Positions 1 to 9,155 of a stretch of DNA of 64,000 bases are shown piece by piece. A program made the position numbers and the translations under genes. The notes under the pieces were generated by a model. The model was not told the origin of the DNA. It searched no databases and saw only the letters and a program-made list of their open reading frames with translations. Origin of the DNA: Aquirhabdus parva (lineage in GTDB: Bacteria > Pseudomonadota > Gammaproteobacteria > Pseudomonadales > Moraxellaceae); the NCBI RefSeq assembly GCF_003351745.1, contig NZ_CP031222.1, forward strand, positions 62,001 through 126,000, written 5' to 3'. Numbering within the stretch: the first letter of the stretch is position 1; each line of letters opens with the position of its first letter.

Positions 1-292
1 CACCGCACGCGCCCAGATAGACGCCTTCACCAAAGCCATAGACCAATATCGACTCGACACCGGCAGCTACCCAGACAAAAGCACAGGCTTAAAAGCCCTG
101 TCTACTGCACCCGCAGGCGCCCAAAACTGGAATGGCCCTTATCTTAAAAAAGTCCCGTTAGACCCCTGGGGCAGTCCTTACCAATACCAGTATCCGGGAA
201 CGCACAACACAACGGAATACGATGTCTACTCATGGGGTAAAGATAAAGCGGCGGGTGGAAGCGATGATGGGGCAGATATTGGTAATTGGTAG
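1..292 (+). CDS. gspG: Type II secretion major pseudopilin GspG-like, 3' part of a second copy (5' end outside window)
   Basis: The reading frame enters the window at base 2 and runs 96 codons to TAG. It encodes the same C-terminal pseudopilin domain as the complete gspG at 8694-9116, ending in the GspG-type D-D-G-x-D-I-G-N-W region that in the family forms the calcium-binding loop. The two copies differ at five positions (61, 67 and three near 207-284), and every one is a synonymous third-base change. Whether the N-terminal prepilin signal is intact cannot be seen. It lies upstream of the SpvB/Rhs genes in the same orientation, so the 8.8-kb unit between the two copies may be a duplicated or inserted module. 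Confidence 0.85.
   Translation, partial: TARAQIDAFTKAIDQYRLDTGSYPDKSTGLKALSTAPAGAQNWNGPYLKKVPLDPWGSPYQYQYPGTHNTTEYDVYSWGKDKAAGGSDDGADIGNW
1..292 (+). repeat. Direct repeat, copy 1 (partner at 8825-9116)
   Basis: These 292 bp match 8825-9116 in the same orientation with five substitutions and no gaps. The match ends at the gspG stop codon; the sequences downstream differ. The left extent is cut off by the window edge. The repeat brackets the SpvB, Rhs, immunity and small exported protein genes and could support homologous deletion of that block. Confidence 0.95.
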
Positions 293-584
293 ATTGATTA
301 GGCGCTCAAATGATGTGTCTAAGAGTTCCGGTAGATTTTAAAGATCATTTCTTAACTATCTTTAGATGAAAAATAAGAAAACTCTCCCCTCTATTTAGTG
401 AAAATTCTGCATTTTGATTATTTCAAAATCCCTTTCGGTTAAGAAAATACAACCAAACGGTAATAAATATTAAATAAAGTTTATTTATTTCTCATAGAAT
501 ATGTAGAATATATGTGTTTTTTGTTATATTCATGTGTGAAACGCGCCCTTGTTCTTCGCTTTAACGTCATACCCTTTCTGGCAG
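293..584. other. AT-rich intergenic region before the SpvB-like gene
   Basis: No gene is seen in these 292 bases. The stretch is strongly AT-rich around 420-530 and includes a short palindrome, AAATAAA-G-TTTATTT, near 473-490. It probably holds the promoter of the toxin genes, but no -35/-10 pair stands out enough to call. Confidence 0.4.
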
Positions 585-3500
585 ATGAAATTGAAAAATA
601 AACTACTCTTAACTCTAAGTATTTTGGCTGTCATGCATGCAAGCCATGCCGCAGAAGTGGAAGCTGGTGGATTAACTGGTAAATTTTCGGTAAGTCCTTC
701 AGGAGGCGCAGTTTATGATATTCCGCTTGCACTCCCCGCAGGTATTAACGGGGTGCAACCCAGTCTAAGCGTGACATATAACAGCCAAGGTGGCTATGGG
801 CTATTAGGTCAGGGAGCCTCGCTTTCAGGTCTTTCCGTACTTCAGCGCTGTGGTCAAGTCAAAATCATTGATGGAACCAACCGCCCAATCGCCGGGGATG
901 CCAATGATCGACTTTGTCTGGATGGCCAGCAACTGCTGCTGGTGAGCGGGGACTCATACTGGGCAGACAACGCGATCTACAGCACCGAAATCAAGAATTT
1001 TGCCCGTGTTCAAGCGGTCGTTGACCAAGGTAATAAATACTATCAAGTGATCGCCAAAGATGGACAGGTTTCCCGCTACGGAAGTCGAGACGACTCACGT
1101 GAACGTGCTGGCGACTCCTCCTTTGATCCCAATCTGATCATCGCCTGGTATATCGATACGGCCTATAAGCGTGAATATCCGGGTGTTGGCATTACATATG
1201 CCTACAGAATCGTCAATCCCAGTGACTTTGGGATTAACGATGGCAACATGATTTCAAAGAAGATGTTGGATGCCATTCGTTATGTTTATGGCAGTAACGA
1301 TGCCACGGTTAAGGCTGTCATGAATTACATGCCAGTTAATTTATACAGTAAGCAATATGCTCCAGGTGGTCTCCATCTGCAAAACAATTACCTGCTTAAA
1401 GGGATCTCGGTTTGTGAATCCAGTGGCAATGCCCCTTGTGGAGAAACGAGTAGTGGAGCCGAACAAGGTAAATTGATATCCAAATACAAATTTGGATATC
1501 AGGATACGAATCAAGACAACGCGATGGCACGCTTGCCAAAATTAACCTCAGTGACCGCTTGTGGGATTAATGATCAGTGTTTAAAGCCTGTAACCTTTAA
1601 CTATAACGCTGTGAATCTGCAGGTGGATAAGCGTGTGGTTCAGTTGTCTGGAGTTGCGGATGCTGATCGGGTTATTCATGGGGATTTTAATGGCGATGGA
1701 CTGGCTGATTTAGTTATTACACCGGTGCTACCGGATCGACAAATATCCGCTCTTACAGATTTTCCTCAGACTGCCCCTCTAAATCTTTTTTTCTCTGACG
1801 GATATAATTTTAATAAAACTATTAAGCAGAGATCTACATACCCAAACGTATATAATTGTCGTTCTGAATTGGTAAATGGTACTTATTACATTCATTATGG
1901 AGTGAACGATCCAAAAGCATTTCCTTGTAATGCATATGAGAATTTAAGTAACTTTATTCCTATTCCTAACGCAAAAACCTCATTAGGTTATGCTGCGCTT
2001 TCCACAGCGCCTTATTCATCTCAAAACTCTATTATTACATTAATGTTTTCCGCAGCTTCATTTGTTCTGAACAGCGATGTTAATGGCAGTTTTAATCCTG
2101 ATGAGGTAAGAACCCCTACTACGGGTTATGGTATATTTTTTGATACCTTATCTAATTTTCAAGCCGCACAAATTAATGATGATGGGATTCCTGACTTAGT
2201 TCAATTTTTAGGCAATAGTTTTGTTTATGTATTAGGGGGAAGTACGGCTTCAGACTACATTACAAATATGGGCTATGCTCCTAGTAGTATTCAGCTAGGA
2301 AGTAATTTTTCTTTACCTCAAGAAGAACATTTTTTTGCTGATGTAAATGGCGATGGTATAAGTGATGTTATTGTTTTAAATAGTTTCTTATCAAATATAA
2401 AAACGGCTTTCCTCAAAAACATAGGATATGATCATGAAGTCGTCTATGATTACAGCTCTGTAGCTCCTCCTCCAAATATTAATAACGGCGATTTCACGTT
2501 AACAGGTGACTTTAATGGAGACGGTCTTTTAGACATCGCCTCATACTATGCAAGTTCACGTCAACTGTTAGTCCATTTTTCGAAAGGCAACGGCTATTTC
2601 GAGTCCATTAAATTTAATATTACGAATCCAAACACAAAACTCAGTAGCCTATATACATGGGTTGCTGATTGGAATGGTGATGGTCGCGCTGATATCGTTA
2701 ACTGGGATAAAGACGCTCAAGTCTTTCATGTCTTCTTAGGCTCAAGAGGCGCAGAGGGCAAAATCTTTGTGCCTTATGACCAAGGCGGTATTGACTACGT
2801 TGCATCAAGTTATGACCGCGTATTCCCAGATGACTACAATGGCGATGGTCGTACCGATGTCCTCGGACTCAATGGCTCCCAAGCCACCATCTGGAGCAAC
2901 AACGGCACCAATGGTGAACTCAACCAGATCGATACCTTCTCCGGAACGATTAAAGTCCAGTTTAGCCGACTGACTGATAAATCCATCTATATCAAAGACA
3001 CCAATGCTGCCGTACCCCAGCAGAATGACATCCAAGACGCGCGTCAAGTAGTCAAATCCGTACAAACCTCCAATGGAATCGGTGGCTACTCCGAACCAAT
3101 GCTGTATTTCTACGGCGGTTTAAAAGTTGATCGTGACCGAGGCTCATTAGGATTCCGCTGGATCACCAGTACCGTCGTCAATGATGCCGCTCGAGATGAA
3201 ACCGGTGGTGGACAGCGCTGGAGTAAAGAACTCTATACCGAATATTCCCAGCAGTTCCCCTTTGTCGGTTTGGTTGCCAACTCCAAAACATTTACCTGTA
3301 ACCACACCACCGCAACAGCCACATGTTATGACCTGACTACGACGCAGAACAACTGGCAATACAAACCGTTCACCTTGAATAGTGCCGTTGGTGCCCGCAC
3401 CAGCTACTTCCCCTATGTCAACGACAGCCACACCCAAACGTATCGTCTCGATCAAATGTATCAGGGTGGTGCGGTAGCCATGGTTGGTAAAACAGAAAGT

Positions 3501-3587
3501 GCCCCTTCTGCTCATCCAGAAATCGTCCCGATCAGCAACGCCGTCTTAAGCCTGCCTGCGATCTTAAGTGTATTGCTAGATGAGTAA
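585..3587 (+). CDS. SpvB/TcB-like exported protein with FG-GAP (VCBS) calcium-type repeats
   Basis: This 1000-residue protein starts at the ATG at 585, which gives a clean Sec signal peptide of about 22 residues ending in S-H-A. Residues ~30-190 resemble the SpvB N-terminal domain, with the A-x-Y-D-I-P-L and P-S-L-S-V-T-Y-N-S motifs. Six D-x-[ND]-x-D-G-x-x-D repeats at roughly 366, 528, 585, 641, 694 and 748 are FG-GAP/VCBS-type propeller blades with a calcium-binding loop. A TcdB-middle-like segment (Y-G-G-L-K-V-D-R-D-R-G) lies near 845. In Tc toxins such proteins form the B part of a shell that encloses a toxin carried by an Rhs-like C protein, and the Rhs gene downstream fits that. The signal peptide is unusual for Tc or T6SS Rhs partners and points to passage through the periplasm. 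No ADP-ribosyltransferase domain is visible. Confidence 0.8.
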   Translation: MKLKNKLLLTLSILAVMHASHAAEVEAGGLTGKFSVSPSGGAVYDIPLALPAGINGVQPSLSVTYNSQGGYGLLGQGASLSGLSVLQRCGQVKIIDGTNRPIAGDANDRLCLDGQQLLLVSGDSYWADNAIYSTEIKNFARVQAVVDQGNKYYQVIAKDGQVSRYGSRDDSRERAGDSSFDPNLIIAWYIDTAYKREYPGVGITYAYRIVNPSDFGINDGNMISKKMLDAIRYVYGSNDATVKAVMNYMPVNLYSKQYAPGGLHLQNNYLLKGISVCESSGNAPCGETSSGAEQGKLISKYKFGYQDTNQDNAMARLPKLTSVTACGINDQCLKPVTFNYNAVNLQVDKRVVQLSGVADADRVIHGDFNGDGLADLVITPVLPDRQISALTDFPQTAPLNLFFSDGYNFNKTIKQRSTYPNVYNCRSELVNGTYYIHYGVNDPKAFPCNAYENLSNFIPIPNAKTSLGYAALSTAPYSSQNSIITLMFSAASFVLNSDVNGSFNPDEVRTPTTGYGIFFDTLSNFQAAQINDDGIPDLVQFLGNSFVYVLGGSTASDYITNMGYAPSSIQLGSNFSLPQEEHFFADVNGDGISDVIVLNSFLSNIKTAFLKNIGYDHEVVYDYSSVAPPPNINNGDFTLTGDFNGDGLLDIASYYASSRQLLVHFSKGNGYFESIKFNITNPNTKLSSLYTWVADWNGDGRADIVNWDKDAQVFHVFLGSRGAEGKIFVPYDQGGIDYVASSYDRVFPDDYNGDGRTDVLGLNGSQATIWSNNGTNGELNQIDTFSGTIKVQFSRLTDKSIYIKDTNAAVPQQNDIQDARQVVKSVQTSNGIGGYSEPMLYFYGGLKVDRDRGSLGFRWITSTVVNDAARDETGGGQRWSKELYTEYSQQFPFVGLVANSKTFTCNHTTATATCYDLTTTQNNWQYKPFTLNSAVGARTSYFPYVNDSHTQTYRLDQMYQGGAVAMVGKTESAPSAHPEIVPISNAVLSLPAILSVLLDE

Positions 3588-3637
3588 GTCGCGCGATGAA
3601 TAATATTTTAAAGACAGATCGACCAAGGAGTATCGCG

Positions 3638-3991
3638 ATGAAGACATTGACGACAATCGGCATGCTCCTGTGCTATGCCCTCATCACGAATCAGTCAGCA
3701 CAAGCGGGCGACAACCAGCCAGGCTACTTCGTAAGCACCCTGCGTGTGACGGTTCAACCCGACAGCCATAAGCAAGTCATGATCTTTAGTGCCGGTCCGC
3801 ATAAAAGCAAACCCGCGTGTTCCAACGCGGATGGAGGCTGGGCTCTTGATCTCAGCACCCCTGAAGGTCAAGCCCTGATGAAACAACTGCTCAGTGCCTA
3901 CACCGGACATAAAGCGGTTGTCATACAAGGCAGCAATGACTGCAGCGTAATGAATGATCGAGAAACCGCACAAACGATTACGACGTTATAA
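3638..3991 (+). CDS. Small exported protein, family A copy 1
   Basis: A 117-residue protein starts at the ATG at 3638, seven bases after a strong AAGGAG. It has a ~23-residue signal peptide ending in S-A-Q-A. The mature part has two cysteines in the contexts P-A-C-S and N-D-C-S, a G-x-W-A-L-x-L-S-T core and a D-R-E-T motif. All of these recur in the 120-residue protein at 18067-18429, so the two are paralogues. I do not recognise the family. It lies between the SpvB-like and Rhs genes in one presumed operon. The two cysteines suggest a periplasmic or secreted disulfide protein. A role as accessory factor, adaptor or protective protein for the secreted toxin is only inference. Confidence 0.75.
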   Translation: MKTLTTIGMLLCYALITNQSAQAGDNQPGYFVSTLRVTVQPDSHKQVMIFSAGPHKSKPACSNADGGWALDLSTPEGQALMKQLLSAYTGHKAVVIQGSNDCSVMNDRETAQTITTL

Positions 3992-4061
3992 AGAGCAAGA
4001 ACAGCATCATTTAGAAAACGTCCTTTATTGATTAAACAGAATTAAAGATTTGGGGTAAGAA

Positions 4062-7000
4062 ATGCGATTGACCACTGGCGTGATAGGCGGCTTAAAACAG
4101 CTGACGATACTATGTCTCGTAACGGCTGGGCTTAATGTCAGCGCAGTCCATGCAGGCATTGTGCAGAGTAGTGATACCAGCTATCAGTACGATGATGAAG
4201 GCAATGTTCTGCGTCAGGACGTCATCATCACCGCCAATGAAGAAAACGCAGATGGCGCAACCACACAGCGTAAATATCGCAATCTCACTGTAAACAGTTA
4301 CGACTACAAAGACCCCAAAAGCTGGATGCTCGGCCAACTGAAGTGTACGCAAACCCTCAAACAAATCGTCAACCCCACCTCAGAGCTCAGCAATGTCGGT
4401 GGTGGTTTAACTGATGTCGTCGACAATCACTCTACCACCTTCGTATATGTCGGCACCTATGCCGAGATATTACAATCAAATAAAAGTGGTGAACTTGCAC
4501 CAACAGATCCAAACAACGTTCAGAGCTGTACCGCGCCAACCGATAATCTCATTACCACCAATTACTCTTACGATAGCTGGGGAAATTTGTCTAGCGTAGA
4601 TAAAGCGGCCCCTGCTACAGCAACTGCAGCGGCAGTGAGTAGCCATGACGAGATGACTTACACCACAGATGGTCGTTATCTTGCCAGCAAAACCAATCAA
4701 TTCGGGCAAGTAGAACGCTACGATTATGATCTGGCCCGTGGTTTATTGAAGACGAAGACCTTTATAGATGGTACGACCGAAAGTTATGTGTACGATGATG
4801 TGGGTCGTCTAACCCGAACCAACAGCTTTGATGGAACGTCGATCTGGACTGAGTATAAAAACTGTGTTTATGGTCCATATGATTGTACGAATGCGGAAAA
4901 GTACTATACAAAAACCACCAAGCATGTCCCTGAGAGCTCAAATAGTAATGAGATTCTCTCGCCTCAAATGAGCTACTACGATCTGCTGGGTCGCAATACG
5001 CATACTTTACGCTATATCTATACCGATCCCAATGCACAGACAGCACGCGCTCAAGTCACCAGCTATGTTGAATACGACGCCTATGGACGTGTAAAAATAA
5101 ATCATACACCGTTCTTTGCTGCAGAGCCTGATGCGGATTACAACAAGAGCATGAGCATCGTATATTACGACGCCTTTGACCGTCCATTTAAGACCATAGA
5201 CAACAACACCAGGAAAGTCACCGCGGTTAAATACATCAACCCATTCACCACCTTCTCATCCCTTGCTGCCTGTGACGCCTGTGCTCCCGACAGCAGTAAG
5301 GCCGAAGTGGTCAATGCCTTGAATCAACAAGTCATGGTGATCGACAGCAAAGGCTCACGTCTGCGTAAAACCTATGACGCAGCGGGTCGCCTGCGCCGAA
5401 CCATCGACTCGCTGAACTACAACATCACCATGGACTACGATCTTGCAGGCAACAAAATTGGCATGCATGATCCCGACATGGGCTACTGGAGCTACACCTA
5501 CGACGGCTTTGGACGTTTAAGAACCCAGACCAATGCCAAAGGCAACCTCACCAGCTATGAATACGACGTCCTGAATCGTCTGATCCATCGAGTCGAACCA
5601 GATAAAGACAGCTACTGGGACTATGACAACAGCAACGGCAGTGCCCGTAGCGGTAAACTAACCAGTACCTATACGAAGGTGGGTACCAGCAAAGACTACA
5701 GCGAAAGCTATGACTACGATAGCCTTGGACGTAAAACCGTCACCCACACCAGCAAACTGATCGACCCGAAAGGAACAGCGACTCAAACCTTCGACAGCAG
5801 CGTCAGTTACGACTGGCTCAGTCGTCCAGAAACGATCACCTATCCGAACGGACAAAGCTACGTCAATGTCTATGACTTCTATGGCAACCTCGTTCGTCTA
5901 CGGACACTCGACAACAAAACCCTCTGGCAAGCCCTGTCGCGTGATCGTTGGAACCGGGTTGTCAAAGAGCGGCTAGGTAACGGTCTTGTCACCACCCGTA
6001 GCTACGACTTCTCGCGTAGCACACTGAACAGCATCAACACCACATTACAAGTAGGTGCCAACACCAGCCTGATCCAGAACGACACCTATCAATTTGACGA
6101 CTACGGCAACCTGTTCAACCGTACCGACCAAATGACTGGTTATAGCGAAGATGCCGAATACGACTCCTTAAACCGGATTCGCTATCTGACCCAGAAAAAC
6201 GTCAATCTCAACCAGATCATCCAGAGCAACCAATACACCTACAACAGTGCGGGTAACCTCCTGCACAAAACAGGCGTCGGTGACTACACCTATGGAAGCC
6301 CAGGCAAAGCCGGCTGTACCGGGATCCACCAAGTCTGTCAAACCACAGGTGGCAACGGCATAGCCGACAACACCTTCACCTACGACGCCAATGGCAACAT
6401 GCTAAATGGCAATGGCAAAAGCAGCGTCGTGTGGAACAGCTTTGACAAAGTCAGCAAAATCAAAACCACCGATGGCGTAGAAGAAAACTTCCTCTACGAC
6501 ACCGACCACGACCGCGTGCGCAAGACCCAATACAAATATGGCGTGAAGACTTCCGAAATCGTCTACATCAACCCGCGTCTAGACCTGGGTGGCACCTTCG
6601 AGCGCAGCTACGACTACAAGACCGATGGCGTCACCGTCAACAAGATCGAAGAACGTGCGCACCTGTATGCCGATGGACGACCCATAGGTCAGTTCGTCAC
6701 AGTGAGAAATGCTCAAGATAGCGTCACCGACAACCATCTGGACTACTTCCTGACCGACCATCTGGGCTCGATCAAAATCGTCACTGATGAATCAGGAGCC
6801 GTGAAAGAACGAACCACGTTCGACGTGTGGGGTCAACGTGTCTCCATGGATGGCACAGCGGCAACACGCCATGGCTTCACGGGTCATGAAATGTTGGATG
6901 ACGTGAATTTAGTGAACATGAATGGCCGGATTTATGATCCTGAGATAGGTCGATTCATGAGCGCGGATCCGACAGTGGATGGGGTTGATGATCTACAGGG

Positions 7001-7988
7001 TTATAACCGCTATAGCTATGTGCATAATAATCCTCTGAGCTATTGGGATCCAGATGGGTTCATGCTTGAAGAAGGTCACATTCATCGCATGTGCGACATC
7101 GGATGTACTACGATGACTATTGATTTCAATGTCGATAATGGTCTTCCTGAACGGGTGACGGTAACAGCGGGCCGACCACCACATGATTCATCAAATTTAC
7201 CTATTGCGAATTTGGGTGGGGCTCCTGGAGGTAATTCAGGTGGGTGGACTGGTCGCCCAAATGATAGGCCGCGTGGTGTTAATGATGGCGGTGGTGGCAC
7301 CGGTAAAGGAACCAATACTGGAGGTAATCTCAGTAATAACACGACGCAGACGGTACCTGGTGTAACACCTACACCGACAATACCGACACCAACGACAGGT
7401 GGTGGCTCGCTTGCTGATACGATTAAAAGCTCGGCAACGAATGCTATCACGAATAACCCGATTTCCAGTATTTTAGTCAATACAGGTGAGGTAATTGGAG
7501 CGGGGACAGCTGCCGTAGTGACTGGAAATTTTGATATCGATTTCTTTGATAAGAGACGGGATATCTTAATTCAAGATCTGGGGGCTTTAACGGTGCAGAG
7601 GTTTGTGCCTAACTTAAGTGGTCTGGTGCATATTGTTTCCCAGAATGGGTCTCAGAATCAGCCATTAGCTGTAAGGCGTGAGCAAAAGGAAGGGGATGTT
7701 ACCTTTCCGACCGAAAGGGCTGCTCGACGTGAAGCAATTCGTCAGAATGGTGGACAAGTTTCGGCTCCAAATAGTTATCAAAGGGTTGAAAATACTACTG
7801 ATAGAGGTAAAAATAAAAATATTAGAGGACCGAATAACGAGCGTGCAGAGTTTCTAGAGTTTAAAGATTTGAATGGTAAGCCTGTTCAAGTTGATCATCA
7901 TAAATGGGGACATCAATTTAGCGATAATGGTACTTACGAACAACCTCATTATCATGGACCAAAAGGAGAACATATTTCTTATGATTAA
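4062..7988 (+). CDS. Exported Rhs-repeat polymorphic toxin with variable C-terminal domain
   Basis: The 1308-residue protein has a Sec signal peptide (~31 residues, ending V-H-A) and many Y-D-x-x-G-R/N-L Rhs (YD) repeats from ~70 to ~960. The canonical Rhs core end, with G-R-x-Y-D-P-x-x-G-R-F and N-R-Y-S-Y-V-x-N-N-P, falls at ~954-1000. Beyond it is a Gly/Thr/Pro-rich linker (~1045-1125) and a different C-terminal tip (~1180-1308) ending in a histidine-rich motif D-H-H-K-W-G-H-Q-F and P-H-Y-H-G-P. That layout is typical of polymorphic toxins whose last ~130 residues are the effector; the His/Asp pattern suggests a nuclease or RNase, but this is inferred. The SpvB-like partner is upstream and an overlapping gene downstream may encode immunity. 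Base composition becomes visibly more AT-rich after ~7640, consistent with an exchanged toxin tip. Confidence 0.88.
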   Translation: MRLTTGVIGGLKQLTILCLVTAGLNVSAVHAGIVQSSDTSYQYDDEGNVLRQDVIITANEENADGATTQRKYRNLTVNSYDYKDPKSWMLGQLKCTQTLKQIVNPTSELSNVGGGLTDVVDNHSTTFVYVGTYAEILQSNKSGELAPTDPNNVQSCTAPTDNLITTNYSYDSWGNLSSVDKAAPATATAAAVSSHDEMTYTTDGRYLASKTNQFGQVERYDYDLARGLLKTKTFIDGTTESYVYDDVGRLTRTNSFDGTSIWTEYKNCVYGPYDCTNAEKYYTKTTKHVPESSNSNEILSPQMSYYDLLGRNTHTLRYIYTDPNAQTARAQVTSYVEYDAYGRVKINHTPFFAAEPDADYNKSMSIVYYDAFDRPFKTIDNNTRKVTAVKYINPFTTFSSLAACDACAPDSSKAEVVNALNQQVMVIDSKGSRLRKTYDAAGRLRRTIDSLNYNITMDYDLAGNKIGMHDPDMGYWSYTYDGFGRLRTQTNAKGNLTSYEYDVLNRLIHRVEPDKDSYWDYDNSNGSARSGKLTSTYTKVGTSKDYSESYDYDSLGRKTVTHTSKLIDPKGTATQTFDSSVSYDWLSRPETITYPNGQSYVNVYDFYGNLVRLRTLDNKTLWQALSRDRWNRVVKERLGNGLVTTRSYDFSRSTLNSINTTLQVGANTSLIQNDTYQFDDYGNLFNRTDQMTGYSEDAEYDSLNRIRYLTQKNVNLNQIIQSNQYTYNSAGNLLHKTGVGDYTYGSPGKAGCTGIHQVCQTTGGNGIADNTFTYDANGNMLNGNGKSSVVWNSFDKVSKIKTTDGVEENFLYDTDHDRVRKTQYKYGVKTSEIVYINPRLDLGGTFERSYDYKTDGVTVNKIEERAHLYADGRPIGQFVTVRNAQDSVTDNHLDYFLTDHLGSIKIVTDESGAVKERTTFDVWGQRVSMDGTAATRHGFTGHEMLDDVNLVNMNGRIYDPEIGRFMSADPTVDGVDDLQGYNRYSYVHNNPLSYWDPDGFMLEEGHIHRMCDIGCTTMTIDFNVDNGLPERVTVTAGRPPHDSSNLPIANLGGAPGGNSGGWTGRPNDRPRGVNDGGGGTGKGTNTGGNLSNNTTQTVPGVTPTPTIPTPTTGGGSLADTIKSSATNAITNNPISSILVNTGEVIGAGTAAVVTGNFDIDFFDKRRDILIQDLGALTVQRFVPNLSGLVHIVSQNGSQNQPLAVRREQKEGDVTFPTERAARREAIRQNGGQVSAPNSYQRVENTTDRGKNKNIRGPNNERAEFLEFKDLNGKPVQVDHHKWGHQFSDNGTYEQPHYHGPKGEHISYD

Positions 7989-8313
7989 TAATAGTAATGT
8001 CTGGCAGACTCTGTCGCAGATCATGCATCTATACTCAATACAGGTACGTATTATACTGATTGATGACACCGTTACTAACTGGAGTAGTTGGTTGACACTG
8101 CCTAGTAATAGTTATGCTGAAATTGCAAAATTTGGACCCTTCCGCTTAGTCGATGTTCTTTCCATAGAGATTAATCCTAATGAGACCAAGGAAATGGGTA
8201 GACTTTTACCAAATAAGAATATAGATCATTCTTTGGCAATTATTGATAAATTAGAGTTAGAAGGCATTGCATTTCGAATTGATGATGGCGTTTTAGTAAT
8301 AGAATTTGGATAG
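7981..8313 (+). CDS. Probable immunity protein for the Rhs C-terminal toxin
   Basis: A 110-residue soluble protein starts at the ATG at 7981, which overlaps the last eight bases of the Rhs gene. Its AGGAGA ribosome-binding site (7964-7969) lies inside the toxin-tip coding sequence. It has no signal peptide and is AT-rich like the toxin tip. I do not recognise the family. The identification rests on position, since small genes overlapping or directly following an Rhs C-terminus usually encode the cognate immunity protein, and on the shared base composition. A cytoplasmic immunity protein implies that the toxin acts in the cytoplasm of target cells. Confidence 0.6.
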   Translation: MINNSNVWQTLSQIMHLYSIQVRIILIDDTVTNWSSWLTLPSNSYAEIAKFGPFRLVDVLSIEINPNETKEMGRLLPNKNIDHSLAIIDKLELEGIAFRIDDGVLVIEFG

Positions 8314-8350
8314 ATATTGAATAATATTATTTTTTAGGAAAACTTTATCA

Positions 8351-8656
8351 ATGAAAACCCTAATCCTCATCTGTGCCCTCGCCATGAGCTCATGGGCAGT
8401 CGCCGCACCCGCCTCAATCCTGACCATCCCGAGTGGCTGGCGTTTGCAGAACTATACAGGTGGCGCTCTCGTGGTCTGGTATACCACAGCAAGCACCTGT
8501 GCCACCGGAAAACTGACACTACCCGCAGGCAACGAATCACAGCGTAACCGATTCTGGGCACTGGTACTGGCTGCCAAAACAGCCTCACGTAAAGTCCTCG
8601 TTGAATACGACGACAGCACCTGCGTGATCAGCAGCTTTGGCCTACTTGAAGGCTGA
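8351..8656 (+). CDS. Small exported protein, family B copy 1
   Basis: A 101-residue protein with an 18-19-residue signal peptide (ending in V-A-A). The mature ~82 residues contain G-W-R-L-Q-N-Y-T, V-V-W-Y-T, R-N-R-F-W-A-L, V-E-Y-D-D and two conserved cysteines. They are highly similar to the 102-residue protein at 18434-18742, so this is a second paralogue pair shared by the toxin operon and the secretion operon. The family is not recognised. It sits between the putative immunity gene and gspG, in the same direction. The fixed pairing with family A suggests that the two products work together in the periplasm or outside the cell. Confidence 0.75.
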   Translation: MKTLILICALAMSSWAVAAPASILTIPSGWRLQNYTGGALVVWYTTASTCATGKLTLPAGNESQRNRFWALVLAAKTASRKVLVEYDDSTCVISSFGLLEG

Positions 8657-8693
8657 TCTACCCGTTACTGAACACTATAGGTACTTTGAATAG

Positions 8694-9116
8694 ATGGTTA
8701 ATCTCAAGCAAGTTCAACGTGGTTTTACGCTATTGGAGCTGATGATCGTACTGGTCATCATCGGCTTGCTTGCCGGGATTATTGGTCCCAATCTATTCAA
8801 GAATCTTGAGAAATCAGAAAAAACCACCGCACGCGCCCAGATAGACGCCTTCACCAAAGCCATAGACCAATATCGACTCGACACAGGCAGTTACCCAGAC
8901 AAAAGCACAGGCTTAAAAGCCCTGTCTACTGCACCCGCAGGCGCCCAAAACTGGAATGGCCCTTATCTTAAAAAAGTCCCGTTAGACCCCTGGGGCAGTC
9001 CTTACCAATACCAGTATCCGGGAACGCACAATACAACGGAATACGATGTCTACTCATGGGGCAAAGATAAAGCGGCGGGTGGAAGCGATGATGGGGCAGA
9101 TATTGGCAATTGGTAG
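8694..9116 (+). CDS. gspG: Type II secretion major pseudopilin GspG
   Basis: The 140-residue protein has a short leader followed by the prepilin peptidase site R-G|F-T-L-L-E, with Glu at +5, and one hydrophobic helix (V-L-V-I-I-G-L-L-A-G-I-I-G-P-N-L-F). The C-terminal domain contains the W-G-x-P-Y segment and a D-D-G-x-D-I-G-N-W end, which are diagnostic of GspG, the subunit that forms the periplasmic pseudopilus in type II secretion. The length matches the family (~140). gspF follows after 39 bp and then gspE, giving a G-F-E operon in place of the usual E-F-G order. No prepilin peptidase is in the window, so one elsewhere, such as PilD, would be needed. Confidence 0.92.
   Translation: MVNLKQVQRGFTLLELMIVLVIIGLLAGIIGPNLFKNLEKSEKTTARAQIDAFTKAIDQYRLDTGSYPDKSTGLKALSTAPAGAQNWNGPYLKKVPLDPWGSPYQYQYPGTHNTTEYDVYSWGKDKAAGGSDDGADIGNW
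8825..9116 (+). repeat. Direct repeat, copy 2 (partner at 1-292)
   Basis: This is the second copy of the gspG 3' segment. It shares 287 of 292 bases with the left window edge, and all five differences are synonymous. Confidence 0.95.
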
Positions 9117-9155
9117 GTTTCGGACCTTATTCAAGACGATATTGAGCTGATCATC

